Below, piece after piece: positions 35,987 through 46,192 of a stretch of DNA of 64,000 bases. The stretch is taken from positions 6,437-70,436 of the forward strand of contig CAYPST010000011.1 of NCBI GenBank assembly GCA_964413425.1. Reading direction: 5' to 3'. Positions within the stretch are counted from its first letter, which is position 1, and each line of letters starts with the position of its first letter. The position numbers were made by a program, and so were the translations under genes. The DNA comes from DATFLS01 sp964413425 (GTDB lineage Bacteria > Fidelibacterota > JAANXI01). The notes beneath the pieces are model-generated. The model was given only the letters and a program-made list of their open reading frames with translations, did no database searches and was not told the origin of the DNA.

Positions 35987-37754
35987 CATGGATAGCAAGA
36001 CCATTATCGCCTATATTTTAATTTTAGTTATTATTTTTCTCACACCCTTTTATTATAACTTCTTTTTCGAATCCCCGGCACCTCCGTCATCTGATTCATT
36101 ATCCGTGGTACAAGACACTGCAGCTCCCTCTCCCTCTCCCTCACCCTCACCATCTCAGGACACCATAATCCGGGATCAAGAGGCGCCGGCGGAACCTGCA
36201 CTCCAGGCGAGTGGCCTTGCAGAGGAGGAACCCGCCATCGCTCCGGAAAGTATTGATACCCTCACCGTCGAAACGTCAAAATTCTGGATCGCACTAACCA
36301 ATATTGGCGGCGGGACTATCCATTCCGTCAAGCTCAAGGAGTACCCCGGTCCAAATGGATCCCAGTACGTTGAACTGATCCCCGAGTACGCGGATCACGT
36401 ACTCGGCTTTTCCACCACGGGTTTTGATGGCCAGACCATCGATTACCAGGACCGGCCTTTTCACCTTGTCAATGTGCCCGAGTTCGGTGCGGCCGACACT
36501 TTACATATTTCCCACCCAACTCCCTTGGCGTTCGAGTACACCACTTCAGAAGGAGGGACTCTGACCAGAACGCTCACTTTCTATCCGGATCGCTATCACA
36601 TCGGCCTGACTGTTACCCTGAATCAGTTTCGGGATATTATCGCCAACCGTCAGTATGAACTCTTCTGGAATAGCGGGATAGCCATTACCGAAGAGAACGC
36701 CAGCGACGATCTCAATTACAGTAAAGCCTATAGTTTACTCGGAGATGATCTGGTTGATATCGACGCCTCCAAAGCAAAACCAGGCAACCCAGCCGCGGAA
36801 TCATTCGAAGGCACCACCCGATGGGTGGCGGTCCGAAATAAATATTTCACTTCCATCATCACTCCTGTCTCAAGCAATGCAATTGGCATGCATCTCATCG
36901 GAACCAGGCTGAGCCGGGAAAATATTGACTTGAAGCAGTACTCCGCAAATGTCATTATGCCTTTTCAAGAGACCGCAGTTCAGCGGGATTCTTTTTTCGT
37001 CTATATTGGTCCACTGGATTATAACGTCCTGAAAGATTATAACCGGGACTTTGAACGAATGATGAATTTCGGCTGGAAAATCATTCGCCCCATCAGTAAA
37101 GCAGTCCTCTGGGCCTTTACCGCCCTGCACAATTACATTCCGAATTACGGCCTCGTGCTCATACTCTTTGGGGTAGTCGTCAAAATCCTGGTTTTTCCCT
37201 TGACCAAGAAGAGTTATGTCTCAATGAAGTCGATGCAGACGCTTCAGCCCAAAATCCAGGAGCTGCGTGAAAAGTACAAAGACGACTCACAAAAAATGAA
37301 TCAGGAGATGATGAAGCTCTATAAAGAACATGGCGTGAATCCTATGGGCGGATGCTTGCCAATGCTGCTTCAGATGCCACTTCTCTATGCACTCTTTATT
37401 GTGTTCCGATCCACCATCGAGCTCCGGGGTGCTGAATTCATCCTCTGGATAAAAGATCTGTCACAGCCCGATACCGTGCTCACCCTTCCGTTTTCCCTGC
37501 CGTTATATGGGGCACAGGTGAGTGTGCTCCCCCTGATCATGGCCGGAACGATGATTCTTCAGCAGGGTATCTCAGCGACAGGCACCTCGAATCAGCAGCA
37601 GAAAATGATGATGTGGTTTATGCCCATTCTGTTTCTCCTCATTTTTAATAATTTTCCCTCTGGTCTTAATTTGTACTACGCACTCTTTAATATCATGACC
37701 ATAATTCAGCAAAAGTGGTTCATTGATATTCCATCTGGAACTGCAGAAGAATAA
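35979..37754 (+). CDS. yidC: Membrane protein insertase YidC
   Basis: This 591-residue protein has a first transmembrane helix at about 8-27, then a Ser-Pro repeat linker (SPSPSPSPS, from a CCCTCT simple repeat near 36127-36156), and a large periplasmic beta domain to about 350. The conserved C-terminal five-helix insertase domain includes HNYIPNYGLVLILFGVVVK, KSYVSMKSMQ, GGCLPMLLQMPLLYALF and FNNFPSGLNLYY. The positively charged groove residue appears as Lys (VVKILVFPLT) where many homologues have Arg. It inserts membrane proteins alone or with SecYEG. Length and periplasmic domain match Gram-negative YidC. Confidence 0.96.
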   Translation: MDNMDSKTIIAYILILVIIFLTPFYYNFFFESPAPPSSDSLSVVQDTAAPSPSPSPSPSQDTIIRDQEAPAEPALQASGLAEEEPAIAPESIDTLTVETSKFWIALTNIGGGTIHSVKLKEYPGPNGSQYVELIPEYADHVLGFSTTGFDGQTIDYQDRPFHLVNVPEFGAADTLHISHPTPLAFEYTTSEGGTLTRTLTFYPDRYHIGLTVTLNQFRDIIANRQYELFWNSGIAITEENASDDLNYSKAYSLLGDDLVDIDASKAKPGNPAAESFEGTTRWVAVRNKYFTSIITPVSSNAIGMHLIGTRLSRENIDLKQYSANVIMPFQETAVQRDSFFVYIGPLDYNVLKDYNRDFERMMNFGWKIIRPISKAVLWAFTALHNYIPNYGLVLILFGVVVKILVFPLTKKSYVSMKSMQTLQPKIQELREKYKDDSQKMNQEMMKLYKEHGVNPMGGCLPMLLQMPLLYALFIVFRSTIELRGAEFILWIKDLSQPDTVLTLPFSLPLYGAQVSVLPLIMAGTMILQQGISATGTSNQQQKMMMWFMPILFLLIFNNFPSGLNLYYALFNIMTIIQQKWFIDIPSGTAEE

Positions 37755-37818
37755 CGGGGTTAGTAATAAAAACGGTCGAGGAAGATTCACTCAGGTATAC
37801 ACAGATAGGTGACCACGC

Positions 37819-39198
37819 ATGTCATCTACCCATAATCAGGAAGACACGATTGCTGCTATTGCCACTCCACACGGGATTGGCGGGCTGGCTGTTGTGCGCA
37901 TATCCGGTGCCAAATCCCTTGATATAGCAGAGAAATGTATCACTACTACTGCGGAAGATCTGCGGCCACAGCACGCAGCGTATACGTATTTCCAAAATCC
38001 GCAATCCGGAGAAACCCTTGATGAAGTGGTAATTACTTATTTTAGAGCGCCGAAATCATACACTGCTGAAGACGTAGTCGAAATAGCCTGTCACGGTGGG
38101 TATTTTGTTGCAGAATCCATTTTGCGGACATTGTTGATGCAGGGTGCCAGAATGAGCCAACCCGGCGAATTCACCAAACGGGCGTTTCTGAACGGACGCA
38201 TTGACCTGACCCAGGCGGAGGCAGTGGCCGATCTGATCCACGCGCAAACGTCTGCCAGTCATCGACTGGCAATCCACCAGCTCCAGGGCCGGATCAAGGA
38301 AAAAGCCTCCGGCATCCGCCAGCAATTGATCGACACCGTCTCGCTGCTGGAATTAGAGCTCGACTTTTCCGAGCACGAGATTTCGCACACCCCATACGAA
38401 GCGATAGAATTGGCCTTGCAAGACATCTATGAATCATGTGAACAACTTGTGGACAGTTATCAAAACGGAAAATTATATCGCAACGGGATTCTCACCGCAA
38501 TCGTTGGGGCGCCGAATGCCGGTAAATCCAGTATTTTAAATGCCTTATTACAGGAAGAACGAGCTCTTGTCTCCGAGGTTCCCGGCACCACCAGGGATAC
38601 CCTGGAGGAGTCAATTTCCCATAATGGTGTGGAAATCCGGCTTGTGGATACCGCCGGTCTCAGAGAGTCTGAAGACACCGTAGAATCCCTGGGAATTTCC
38701 CGGGCACAGACAGTCATCGAACGGGCGGACATCATTTTGCACGTGATTGATGTGACCAGATCCCAGGAGAAAAGACATCCGCTGGAAACTAACGGCACCC
38801 CGGTCATTACTCTTCACAATAAAATCGATCTCCTCCCCGAAGAGGACCGAGGTCGCTACCGGAGCATGCTGCCGGATAATGCGCTGCCAACCTCCGCAAC
38901 AGAAATGCTCGGAATCACTGATATCGGGGATCGCGTGCTGCAGGCGGCCCTCGGGAACGGCCAACCACAAGAATCAACGGATACACCAACGATAACAAAT
39001 CAGCGCCATCGTGACGCGTTGCGCAACACCCTTAAATCTCTTGACAGAGCGATACAAAGCACGAAACAGCGTTATTCTTCAGAATTTATTGTGATTGACC
39101 TCAGAGCAGCAATGGATTCTCTGGGATTGCTTACCGGGGAAACGACCACGGACGACATTCTAAACAATATCTTTTCGAAGTTCTGCATAGGCAAATAA
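37819..39198 (+). CDS. mnmE: tRNA modification GTPase MnmE
   Basis: This 459-residue protein has the N-terminal tetrahydrofolate-binding domain (DTIAAIATPHGIGGLAVVRIS), a helical domain, an inserted G domain with P-loop GAPNAGKSS, switch motif DTAGLRE and NKID, and the C-terminal FCIGK (Cys456) required for activity. With MnmG it makes the (carboxymethyl)aminomethyl group at wobble U34 of tRNAs. mnmG follows at a short distance. Confidence 0.97.
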   Translation: MSSTHNQEDTIAAIATPHGIGGLAVVRISGAKSLDIAEKCITTTAEDLRPQHAAYTYFQNPQSGETLDEVVITYFRAPKSYTAEDVVEIACHGGYFVAESILRTLLMQGARMSQPGEFTKRAFLNGRIDLTQAEAVADLIHAQTSASHRLAIHQLQGRIKEKASGIRQQLIDTVSLLELELDFSEHEISHTPYEAIELALQDIYESCEQLVDSYQNGKLYRNGILTAIVGAPNAGKSSILNALLQEERALVSEVPGTTRDTLEESISHNGVEIRLVDTAGLRESEDTVESLGISRAQTVIERADIILHVIDVTRSQEKRHPLETNGTPVITLHNKIDLLPEEDRGRYRSMLPDNALPTSATEMLGITDIGDRVLQAALGNGQPQESTDTPTITNQRHRDALRNTLKSLDRAIQSTKQRYSSEFIVIDLRAAMDSLGLLTGETTTDDILNNIFSKFCIGK

Positions 39199-39223
39199 TC
39201 GAAACAGGAGGATGAAGTTCAGG

Positions 39224-41131
39224 ATGGTTTCACGTGAAACAGCTGTCTCAACCAGACAATTCGATGTCATTGTGGTGGGTGGGGGACATGCCGGCACCGA
39301 AGCAGGTTTGGCCGCAGCCCGGAAAGGGTTTCGTACCTTACTGATCACCCTCAATCTGGATGCCATTGCCCGGATGTCCTGCAATCCAGCCATCGGCGGT
39401 CTTGCCAAAGGCCATATGGTGCGGGAGATAGATGCACTGGGAGGGGAAATGGCAAGGGTCATAGACGAGACCGGCCTGCAGTTCAAAATGTTGAACAAAT
39501 CAAAAGGGCAGGCCGTCTGGTCGCCAAGGGCCCAGGCGGATAAGATCACCTATCCGGCAGCAATGACCCGGCGATTGATTCAGGAACCAAATGTCTACCT
39601 GCTGCAAGATGAAGGCATAGCACTGGAGGTCTCCGGCGACCGGGTCAGGGCCGTGATAACACGCAGTCATGGCTCCATTCCCTGCCGCACCGCTATACTG
39701 ACCTGTGGTACCTTTATGAACGGCCTGATTCATATCGGGCTCCGTCAAATCCGGGCGGGCCGGTTGAATGAACGCCGATCTGCGGGAATGACCGAATACC
39801 TGCACAGCATCGGTTTTGAGTATGGCCGCCTGAAGACCGGCACCCCCCCACGATTGGTGAAGGGTTCCATTGACTTTCGCAAAACGCGAGTGGAAACCGG
39901 GGACAAAAATCCAACGCCCTTTTCGTACCGTACCAAAAATTTCCACCCGGATGACGTCCCCTGTCATTCCACACGCACGACTCCGGAGACGCATGAAATC
40001 ATCCGGGAAGGGTTAGATCGTTCACCAATGTATACCGGAGTGATTGAAGGGGTGGGGCCCCGATATTGCCCATCAGTGGAGGATAAGGTGGTTCGATTCG
40101 AACACCGGGAGAGTCATCATATTTTTCTGGAGCCGGAGTGGAAAAACTCGCCGGAAATCTACGTGAACGGATTTGCTACCAGCCTTCCGGAAGATATCCA
40201 AATCCGGGCCATTCATACCATCCCCGGCTTGGAGAACGCCGAGTTTCTTCGTCCGGGCTATGCCATCGAATACGACTTCTTCCCGCCCTCCCAGTTGAAA
40301 CCAACCCTGGAGACTCAACGTGTGCACGGCTTATTTTTTGCCGGACAGATTAACGGCACTTCCGGTTATGAGGAAGCGGCGGCACAGGGACTGCTGGCTG
40401 GTCTCAACGCCGCCCAGTGGTTGCTCGATGAGGACCCCATCATTCTTGATCGCTGTGAAGCCTATATAGGTGTATTGATTGATGATCTGGTGACGAAGGA
40501 CACCCTGGAACCGTATCGCATGTTTACCTCCCGTGCGGAATATCGCTTATTACTGCGTCATGATAATGCGGACTTTCGTTTGATGAAATACGGCTGGCAG
40601 GTGGGACTAATTCCGGATGAGGTATATCGCCGCTCCCGGGAACGGCGATCCGCTATTGACCACGGCATTGCTCTTCTGGAACAGACCAGCGTCGCACCCG
40701 AGGAGGTCAACGATGATCTGTCGTCAGCAGGCACCAAACCCATCGATCAGCAATTGCCGGCCATCCGGCTGCTGCGCCGGCCGGAGGTCACCTTCGAAAC
40801 CGTCAGGCGCCTCCGGGAAATCATCGCACAGAATCTTGCCCCATCTGTGAACCTGAATGACGTGTTGGATCAAATTCATATTGAAGTGAAGTACGAAGGG
40901 TATATTCAGCGGCAGCAGGAGCAGGTGGAAAAATTCCGCAAGCAAGAAACTAAACGCATTCCTGAGGACTTTGATTATTCCGCAATTCATGCTCTCGCCA
41001 CGGAAGCCCGGGAGAAATTGCAGCAAATTCGCCCCCATTCCCTGGGCCAGGCCTCGCGAATACAGGGCGTCTCCCCTGCAGATATATCAGTTCTCTCCGT
41101 CCATCTCAAGCGATCCGCATCAGCCGCATGA
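39224..41131 (+). CDS. mnmG: tRNA uridine 5-carboxymethylaminomethyl modification enzyme MnmG
   Basis: The start at 39224 (MVSRETAVST, 635 residues) is preferred over the ATG at 39212, because AGGAGG (39206-39211) abuts the latter but is 12 nt from the former. The FAD-binding motif is VVGGGHAGTEA; CNPAIGGLAKGH and the GYEEAAAQGL segment are typical. It is the flavin-dependent partner of MnmE. Codons 2-7 are a parS site, and a second parS fills the 15 bp between its stop and mfd. Other bacteria often have rsmG and parAB next; here they are absent. Confidence 0.96.
   Translation: MVSRETAVSTRQFDVIVVGGGHAGTEAGLAAARKGFRTLLITLNLDAIARMSCNPAIGGLAKGHMVREIDALGGEMARVIDETGLQFKMLNKSKGQAVWSPRAQADKITYPAAMTRRLIQEPNVYLLQDEGIALEVSGDRVRAVITRSHGSIPCRTAILTCGTFMNGLIHIGLRQIRAGRLNERRSAGMTEYLHSIGFEYGRLKTGTPPRLVKGSIDFRKTRVETGDKNPTPFSYRTKNFHPDDVPCHSTRTTPETHEIIREGLDRSPMYTGVIEGVGPRYCPSVEDKVVRFEHRESHHIFLEPEWKNSPEIYVNGFATSLPEDIQIRAIHTIPGLENAEFLRPGYAIEYDFFPPSQLKPTLETQRVHGLFFAGQINGTSGYEEAAAQGLLAGLNAAQWLLDEDPIILDRCEAYIGVLIDDLVTKDTLEPYRMFTSRAEYRLLLRHDNADFRLMKYGWQVGLIPDEVYRRSRERRSAIDHGIALLEQTSVAPEEVNDDLSSAGTKPIDQQLPAIRLLRRPEVTFETVRRLREIIAQNLAPSVNLNDVLDQIHIEVKYEGYIQRQQEQVEKFRKQETKRIPEDFDYSAIHALATEAREKLQQIRPHSLGQASRIQGVSPADISVLSVHLKRSASAA
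39226..39241. promoter_or_regulatory. parS: parS centromere site 1 (ParB/Spo0J binding), inside mnmG codons 2-7
   Basis: GGTTTCACGTGAAACA matches the bacterial parS consensus TGTTTCACGTGAAACA at 15 of 16 positions. It is read as Val-Ser-Arg-Glu-Thr at the start of mnmG. It lies about 4.3 kb from the oriC DnaA boxes, as expected for a chromosomal centromere. Confidence 0.9.
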
Positions 41132-41147
41132 TGTTTCACGTGAAACA
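41132..41147. promoter_or_regulatory. parS: parS centromere site 2, exact consensus, between mnmG and mfd
   Basis: TGTTTCACGTGAAACA is a perfect 16-bp parS. It begins on the base after the mnmG TGA and its last A is the first base of the mfd ATG. It thus occupies the place where the mfd ribosome-binding site would be. Confidence 0.95.
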
Positions 41148-44100
41148 TGCCTGATCCCATTCAGCAAATTCGGAAAGCCGTTCGATCAACCCCGGAATAC
41201 CACGCGCTCCGCGACGGAACAGGGGGCAGCATCCGGGTTGCAGGCATCCAGGGCTCGCTGGCCAGTTTCCTGGTTGGGGAACTCCACACAGAACTGCAAC
41301 GTCCGCTGCTGATTATTACAGCAGATCGCGCCTCCGCCGAATACCTCCGAGACGACCTTTCGGTGGTGTATGGAGAGGGCCGGGTGGGGTACTTCCCTCC
41401 CAGCGACCACCATACCGGGGGCCATTATTTCCGGGCCACAGCCGACGAATTTCGAGTGGATGCCCTGGAGAAAACGCTGCGTCCGGATCCTACCTTGTTG
41501 GTGGCGGAATGGGAGGCGCTGGATGAACCAATCATGGAACGCCAGGCCTTCGAACAGCAAACCTTCACCTTAAGCAAAGGTGCCTCATACGATTTTCAGG
41601 GCCTCATACATCAGCTGCTGCACGCCGGTTATACCAAAGAATCTGCCGTGATGCAGCCCCTGGAGGTCAGCGTCCGGGGCGGTATTGTGGATGTGTTTCC
41701 CCTGGGGGTGGAAAATCCGATTCGCCTGGAATTCTTCGGAGATGACCTGGAATCGATCCGAACGTTCAGCATTTCTTCCCAGCGATCCCTGCAGAAACTC
41801 GACCGAATTCAAATCCCTCCGGCTCTTACCGTATCTGAATCCGGGGATCATGGGGAGACCTTATTGTGGAATTACCTCTCCGAAGAGACCCTTATCGTGT
41901 GGCACTACGTTGATGATATCCTCCCCGAAACTGACGCAGAGCTAACTGCTTCTGTTCCGCCGGGAGCAAAGAGCTCCATGAAAACCATTCAAGATCGGTT
42001 TACGCAGGTCTTCAGTTATCGCGTCCCTTCGGGCCTGAGTGAGATTGATGTCAATTTTCGTTCCACTTCTCAATCCAACCTCCGGGGGAACCTTGAAGTC
42101 TTTCGATCTCAGCTTTCGGCACAACTGTCTGAAGGATACGAGGCATACATTTGCTGCGAAAATGCCGAGCAGGTGTTCCGTTTGAAGAGGGTTCTCGATC
42201 CCCATGCCAATCAACATATCTTCTCCCAGGAATTATCTCTGGGATTTACGTATCCTGCTGCCGGACTGGTGGTGTACACAGATCATCAGATCTACAGTCG
42301 CTATAAACCGAGGCGTACCTTCAAAAAATTCGCCCACGAGGAGATCCCCAAGACGGTCGATCACCTCACGCTGGGAGACTATCTCGTTCATCAGGATTAC
42401 GGCATCGGCATCTTCCGGGGCCTGCAGAAAGTGCAGCAGCAGGCAGGGGAATACGAATGCATCGTTATTGAATATCAGGATGGTGACAAAGTATACGTTC
42501 CCCTGCAAAAATTTCACCGGGTGCAAAAATACCAGGGGACCGAGGGTACCACTCCCCGGATTCACAAACTTGGCAGCACCAGATGGGAGCGGACCAAACA
42601 GAAATCCAAACAGGCCGCAGAAGAAGTGGCCGGAGATCTGGTGGAGTTGTATGGTACCCGACACACTATAGAAGGGCACCAATTCAGTCAAGACAACGAG
42701 TTCCAACTGCAGATGGAATCGGCGTTTCTCTACGAGGAAACGGAGGATCAAATTCAGACAACCCTGGACGTGAAAGAGGATATGGAGTCGCCGTTCCCCA
42801 TGGACCGCCTGTTAATCGGTGATGTGGGGTTCGGGAAAACCGAGGTGGCACTTCGTGCTGCCTTCAAATCCGTGATGGATAGCAAACAGGTCGCCGTGCT
42901 GGTCCCCACCACCATCCTCTCCGAACAACACTACGAAACGTTCTCCCGGCGATTGAAACGGTTTCCGGTGCGCATTGCGGCCTTGTCCCGTTTTCGTACA
43001 AAGAGTGAACAGCGTGAACTTTTACAGGCTCTGAACAATGGTCAGCTCGACGTCATTATCGGAACACACCGCTTGCTATCGCAAGACGTACGCTTTCATG
43101 ACCTTGGCCTGGTGATCGTGGACGAAGAGCATCGATTCGGGGTAAAACATAAAGAGAAATTCAAGCAAATGACCGAGCGGGTAGATGTGCTCTCCATGAC
43201 AGCTACTCCGATTCCCCGAACGCTTCAGCTCTCCCTGTCAGGGGCCCGGGATCTCTCCAGAATAGAGACCCCTCCGAAGGAGCGGCTGCCAATTTATACC
43301 GAACTCGCTCATTTCGAGGACAACCTCCTTCAACAGGTGATTATGCGGGAAATTAACCGCGGAGGACAGGTATACTTCGTGCACAACCGCATTCAGACTA
43401 TCTCTCCCATCCATAAGCGGCTCACCACTCTCCTGCCTGACGTAAAGTTCGCGGTGGCCCATGGTCAGATGAAATCCGCGCATCTGGAACAGGTGATGTA
43501 CGACTTTCTGCGCCGCAAATATGATGTGCTGATTTCCACTGCCATTATTGAATCAGGCATCGATATTCCGAACGTGAATACGATTATCATCAACCGGGCC
43601 GATCAAATGGGACTGGCCCAGCTCTATCAGCTTCGCGGCCGGGTGGGCCGGGCCAACCGTCGCGCCTACGCCTATTTGCTCGTTCCTTCCACCCAGAATA
43701 TGACGCCGGAAGCACGCAGCCGTTTGCAGACGCTGGAAAGTTTTACGCACCTGGGCGCCGGATTTCAGATTGCTATGAAAGATCTTGCCATGCGGGGCGC
43801 TGGGAATCTGCTGGGATTGAAACAAAGCGGTTTCATTAACTCGGTGGGGTTTGACCTCTATATCGAGATGATTAACAAATCCGTCCAGGAAAAACAAATG
43901 GAACAGGGTCTTCAGACCATCCCCGCCAGAGAAACCGTGGATGCTGAAGTGAATACGGCATTCGATACCTATATCCCTGAGGAATACGTCACCGACCCCG
44001 ACCAGCGGATTGATCTCTACCGACGGCTGAGTGGAGCCACAGATCTGGACACGATTGATGACCTTGCCGTCGAAATCGAAGATCGATTCGGTCCGTTCCC

Positions 44101-44419
44101 ACCCCAGGCAGAGAATCTTCTTGAATCCATGCGTATTAAAACTCTGTGCAATGAACTGGGAATTACCCGCTTAACAGTCGGACGTGAAAGGGTAAAAGGC
44201 CAATTTATCCCCGATGAGAAAATGCATAGTCTGATTAATTATGAAGAAATCGTGCCCACTATGCTTGAACATTCCAGGGATCGCTTCATCCCGAAATTCA
44301 TCCCGGATGAACAGCTGCAATTTCAGTTGAAATTCCAGGGGAGCCAGAACAGGTTATCTCTGCTTAAATACTACTTGATGCAGCTGCTTGACTCCGTTAA
44401 ATTATCCAATTCTTGTTAA
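41147..44419 (+). CDS. mfd: Transcription-repair coupling factor Mfd
   Basis: This 1090-residue SF2 translocase releases RNA polymerase stalled at DNA lesions and recruits UvrA. The N-terminal UvrB-like region (DNAase-less) is followed by the RNA-polymerase-interacting CarD-like domain (LTLGDYLVHQDYGIGIFRG). Helicase motifs are LIGDVGFGKTEVALRAAFK, VDEEHRFGVKHKE (DEEH box), TATPIPRTLQ and QLRGRVGRANRRAYAY. The C-terminal TRCF domain (YIPEEYVTDPDQRIDLYRRL) is complete. No Shine-Dalgarno sequence is seen because parS abuts the ATG, so it may be translated by coupling to mnmG. Confidence 0.96.
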   Translation: MPDPIQQIRKAVRSTPEYHALRDGTGGSIRVAGIQGSLASFLVGELHTELQRPLLIITADRASAEYLRDDLSVVYGEGRVGYFPPSDHHTGGHYFRATADEFRVDALEKTLRPDPTLLVAEWEALDEPIMERQAFEQQTFTLSKGASYDFQGLIHQLLHAGYTKESAVMQPLEVSVRGGIVDVFPLGVENPIRLEFFGDDLESIRTFSISSQRSLQKLDRIQIPPALTVSESGDHGETLLWNYLSEETLIVWHYVDDILPETDAELTASVPPGAKSSMKTIQDRFTQVFSYRVPSGLSEIDVNFRSTSQSNLRGNLEVFRSQLSAQLSEGYEAYICCENAEQVFRLKRVLDPHANQHIFSQELSLGFTYPAAGLVVYTDHQIYSRYKPRRTFKKFAHEEIPKTVDHLTLGDYLVHQDYGIGIFRGLQKVQQQAGEYECIVIEYQDGDKVYVPLQKFHRVQKYQGTEGTTPRIHKLGSTRWERTKQKSKQAAEEVAGDLVELYGTRHTIEGHQFSQDNEFQLQMESAFLYEETEDQIQTTLDVKEDMESPFPMDRLLIGDVGFGKTEVALRAAFKSVMDSKQVAVLVPTTILSEQHYETFSRRLKRFPVRIAALSRFRTKSEQRELLQALNNGQLDVIIGTHRLLSQDVRFHDLGLVIVDEEHRFGVKHKEKFKQMTERVDVLSMTATPIPRTLQLSLSGARDLSRIETPPKERLPIYTELAHFEDNLLQQVIMREINRGGQVYFVHNRIQTISPIHKRLTTLLPDVKFAVAHGQMKSAHLEQVMYDFLRRKYDVLISTAIIESGIDIPNVNTIIINRADQMGLAQLYQLRGRVGRANRRAYAYLLVPSTQNMTPEARSRLQTLESFTHLGAGFQIAMKDLAMRGAGNLLGLKQSGFINSVGFDLYIEMINKSVQEKQMEQGLQTIPARETVDAEVNTAFDTYIPEEYVTDPDQRIDLYRRLSGATDLDTIDDLAVEIEDRFGPFPPQAENLLESMRIKTLCNELGITRLTVGRERVKGQFIPDEKMHSLINYEEIVPTMLEHSRDRFIPKFIPDEQLQFQLKFQGSQNRLSLLKYYLMQLLDSVKLSNSC

Positions 44420-44437
44420 GATAACCAAATCATTCGT

Positions 44438-46192
44438 ATGAGCAAAAGGCGATTTGAAACTATGACCCGGTTAAGACGCACACTTTCCTACACTGTAATA
44501 GTCTCATCCACTCTCTTTTTCCTCTTGTTCTCCTGCGGTAGTGGAAGACAAGATACTGTGGCCGTAATCGACGGGGAGAAAATCCCGGTGGAATATTTTC
44601 TCTGGACCCAGCAATTGAACAATTTTAAGAACAGAAGTCTGGCTGAACAAACCGAGACCCTGGAAGAATTCTACCACAAACTACTTCGATCCCACGAAGC
44701 GCAACGGATCGATTTTGACGGGAAAGAGCGCCTGGAGTGGGAAATTTTCTACCAGAAACGAACCGCCATTTTACAATCCATGTATCAGATGATGGTGCTG
44801 GATCCGATTGTCTCCGATGAGGATATTCGTGAGGCGTATAACAAGCTACAAGAGAATCGAACCCTCCGACATATCCTTATCAGTCACAGAGAATCTATGA
44901 ATTTCACCCACGATAGAACGAAATCCGAAGCGCTCACTCTTGCCAGGGATTTGAAAAGGAGAATCGAATCAGGCGACCTTCCGTTCGAAGAAGCTGCCAG
45001 AAAATACTCAAATAGTCCCCGAGCAGAAAGTGGGGGAAATCTCGGTGTCGTAACCTGGGGTGAGAGAGATGAAGATTTTCAGCGGGCTGCCTGGAACCTT
45101 CCGTTGCAAACTTTATCCGATCCCGTGGAAACCAACTATGGATATCACCTTATCGAAGTGATAGATATCGACTCCACGGATCTCGGCAGTTATGCCGAGG
45201 CGTATCCCCGGATCAGACAGAGTCTGCTCACCTCTCGTCGAAATGAGATCGACCAGCGCGCCCAGGAAGCACTCCGGACAGTGATGACTGCGACAAACTT
45301 CAGTCTGAATGACACCATCCTTTCGTCTCTTTCCTCCCAGTTGTATCGTTTGTACCAGCAGGCCAGCCATGATGCTAATGCGAACACGCCCACCCCAGAC
45401 CTGGTTAACCTGTTTAACACCATTGAGTATACCCCTATCGGAAGCATCAATGGGAATCCCATTTCACGAGAAGAGTTTTCCGAATTTTTGCAAGGAACAC
45501 AGAATTATCGATTCAATGGACTTGCCCACGCCAACGACCTGTACGGTCGAATACGATCCCATTTCCAGCAGGACGCCTTTCTCCAGTATGCCGAACAACA
45601 GAATGTACCAGAATATGACGATACGAAATACCAACTTCGATCCATCGAGGATATGGCGTATAGTCGTGCATATCTGAATAACGTTGTGCTGAAAAATTTT
45701 CCTCCCACCGAAGATTCCCTGAGAGCATTTTACGAACGGGTAAAGACCGAGCGCTATGCAGATCCAGCACAGGTTCGGGTCAGAGAAATTTACGTGTCTG
45801 ATAAGAATATCGCCCATCAGCTGCAAGAACAATTACGGAATGGTTCCGACTTCGCTTCCCTCGCGCGCGAATATTCTGAACGAGATTCGTCTGCAAAAGC
45901 AGGGGGTGATCTGGGGTGGTTCTCCACAGATCGGTACGGACCCATTGGCGACGCGGCAAAAACGATGAAACCCGGTGAAATACAGGGACCTTTTCGATTG
46001 GGTGTGGGATGGTCCATTATTGAACTCACCGAGAAATCCCCTGTTACACCCGACCCTTTTGAGGAAATCAAGAAGACGGTGAGAAGCGACTATATCAGGC
46101 AATATCGGCCGCAACTTATTCAACAGAATATTGAACAACTGGAACAAAAATATACTAGCAGACTCAACTATGAAATTCTTGACGCCATTTAA
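44438..46192 (+). CDS. Lipoprotein with two PpiC (parvulin) domains
   Basis: This 584-residue protein has a lipoprotein signal ending LLFSCGSG (lipid-modified Cys33). A first parvulin domain spans about 143-235 (LRHILISHRES, GGNLGVVTWG, YGYHLIEVI). A middle helical segment follows. A second parvulin domain spans about 447-540 (VREIYVSDKN, GGDLGWFSTDRYGP). It is probably a periplasm-facing prolyl isomerase/chaperone for outer-membrane proteins. It is first of three related genes with overlapping ends, directly after mfd. An internal ATG at codon 9 is an alternative start. Confidence 0.85.
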   Translation: MSKRRFETMTRLRRTLSYTVIVSSTLFFLLFSCGSGRQDTVAVIDGEKIPVEYFLWTQQLNNFKNRSLAEQTETLEEFYHKLLRSHEAQRIDFDGKERLEWEIFYQKRTAILQSMYQMMVLDPIVSDEDIREAYNKLQENRTLRHILISHRESMNFTHDRTKSEALTLARDLKRRIESGDLPFEEAARKYSNSPRAESGGNLGVVTWGERDEDFQRAAWNLPLQTLSDPVETNYGYHLIEVIDIDSTDLGSYAEAYPRIRQSLLTSRRNEIDQRAQEALRTVMTATNFSLNDTILSSLSSQLYRLYQQASHDANANTPTPDLVNLFNTIEYTPIGSINGNPISREEFSEFLQGTQNYRFNGLAHANDLYGRIRSHFQQDAFLQYAEQQNVPEYDDTKYQLRSIEDMAYSRAYLNNVVLKNFPPTEDSLRAFYERVKTERYADPAQVRVREIYVSDKNIAHQLQEQLRNGSDFASLAREYSERDSSAKAGGDLGWFSTDRYGPIGDAAKTMKPGEIQGPFRLGVGWSIIELTEKSPVTPDPFEEIKKTVRSDYIRQYRPQLIQQNIEQLEQKYTSRLNYEILDAI

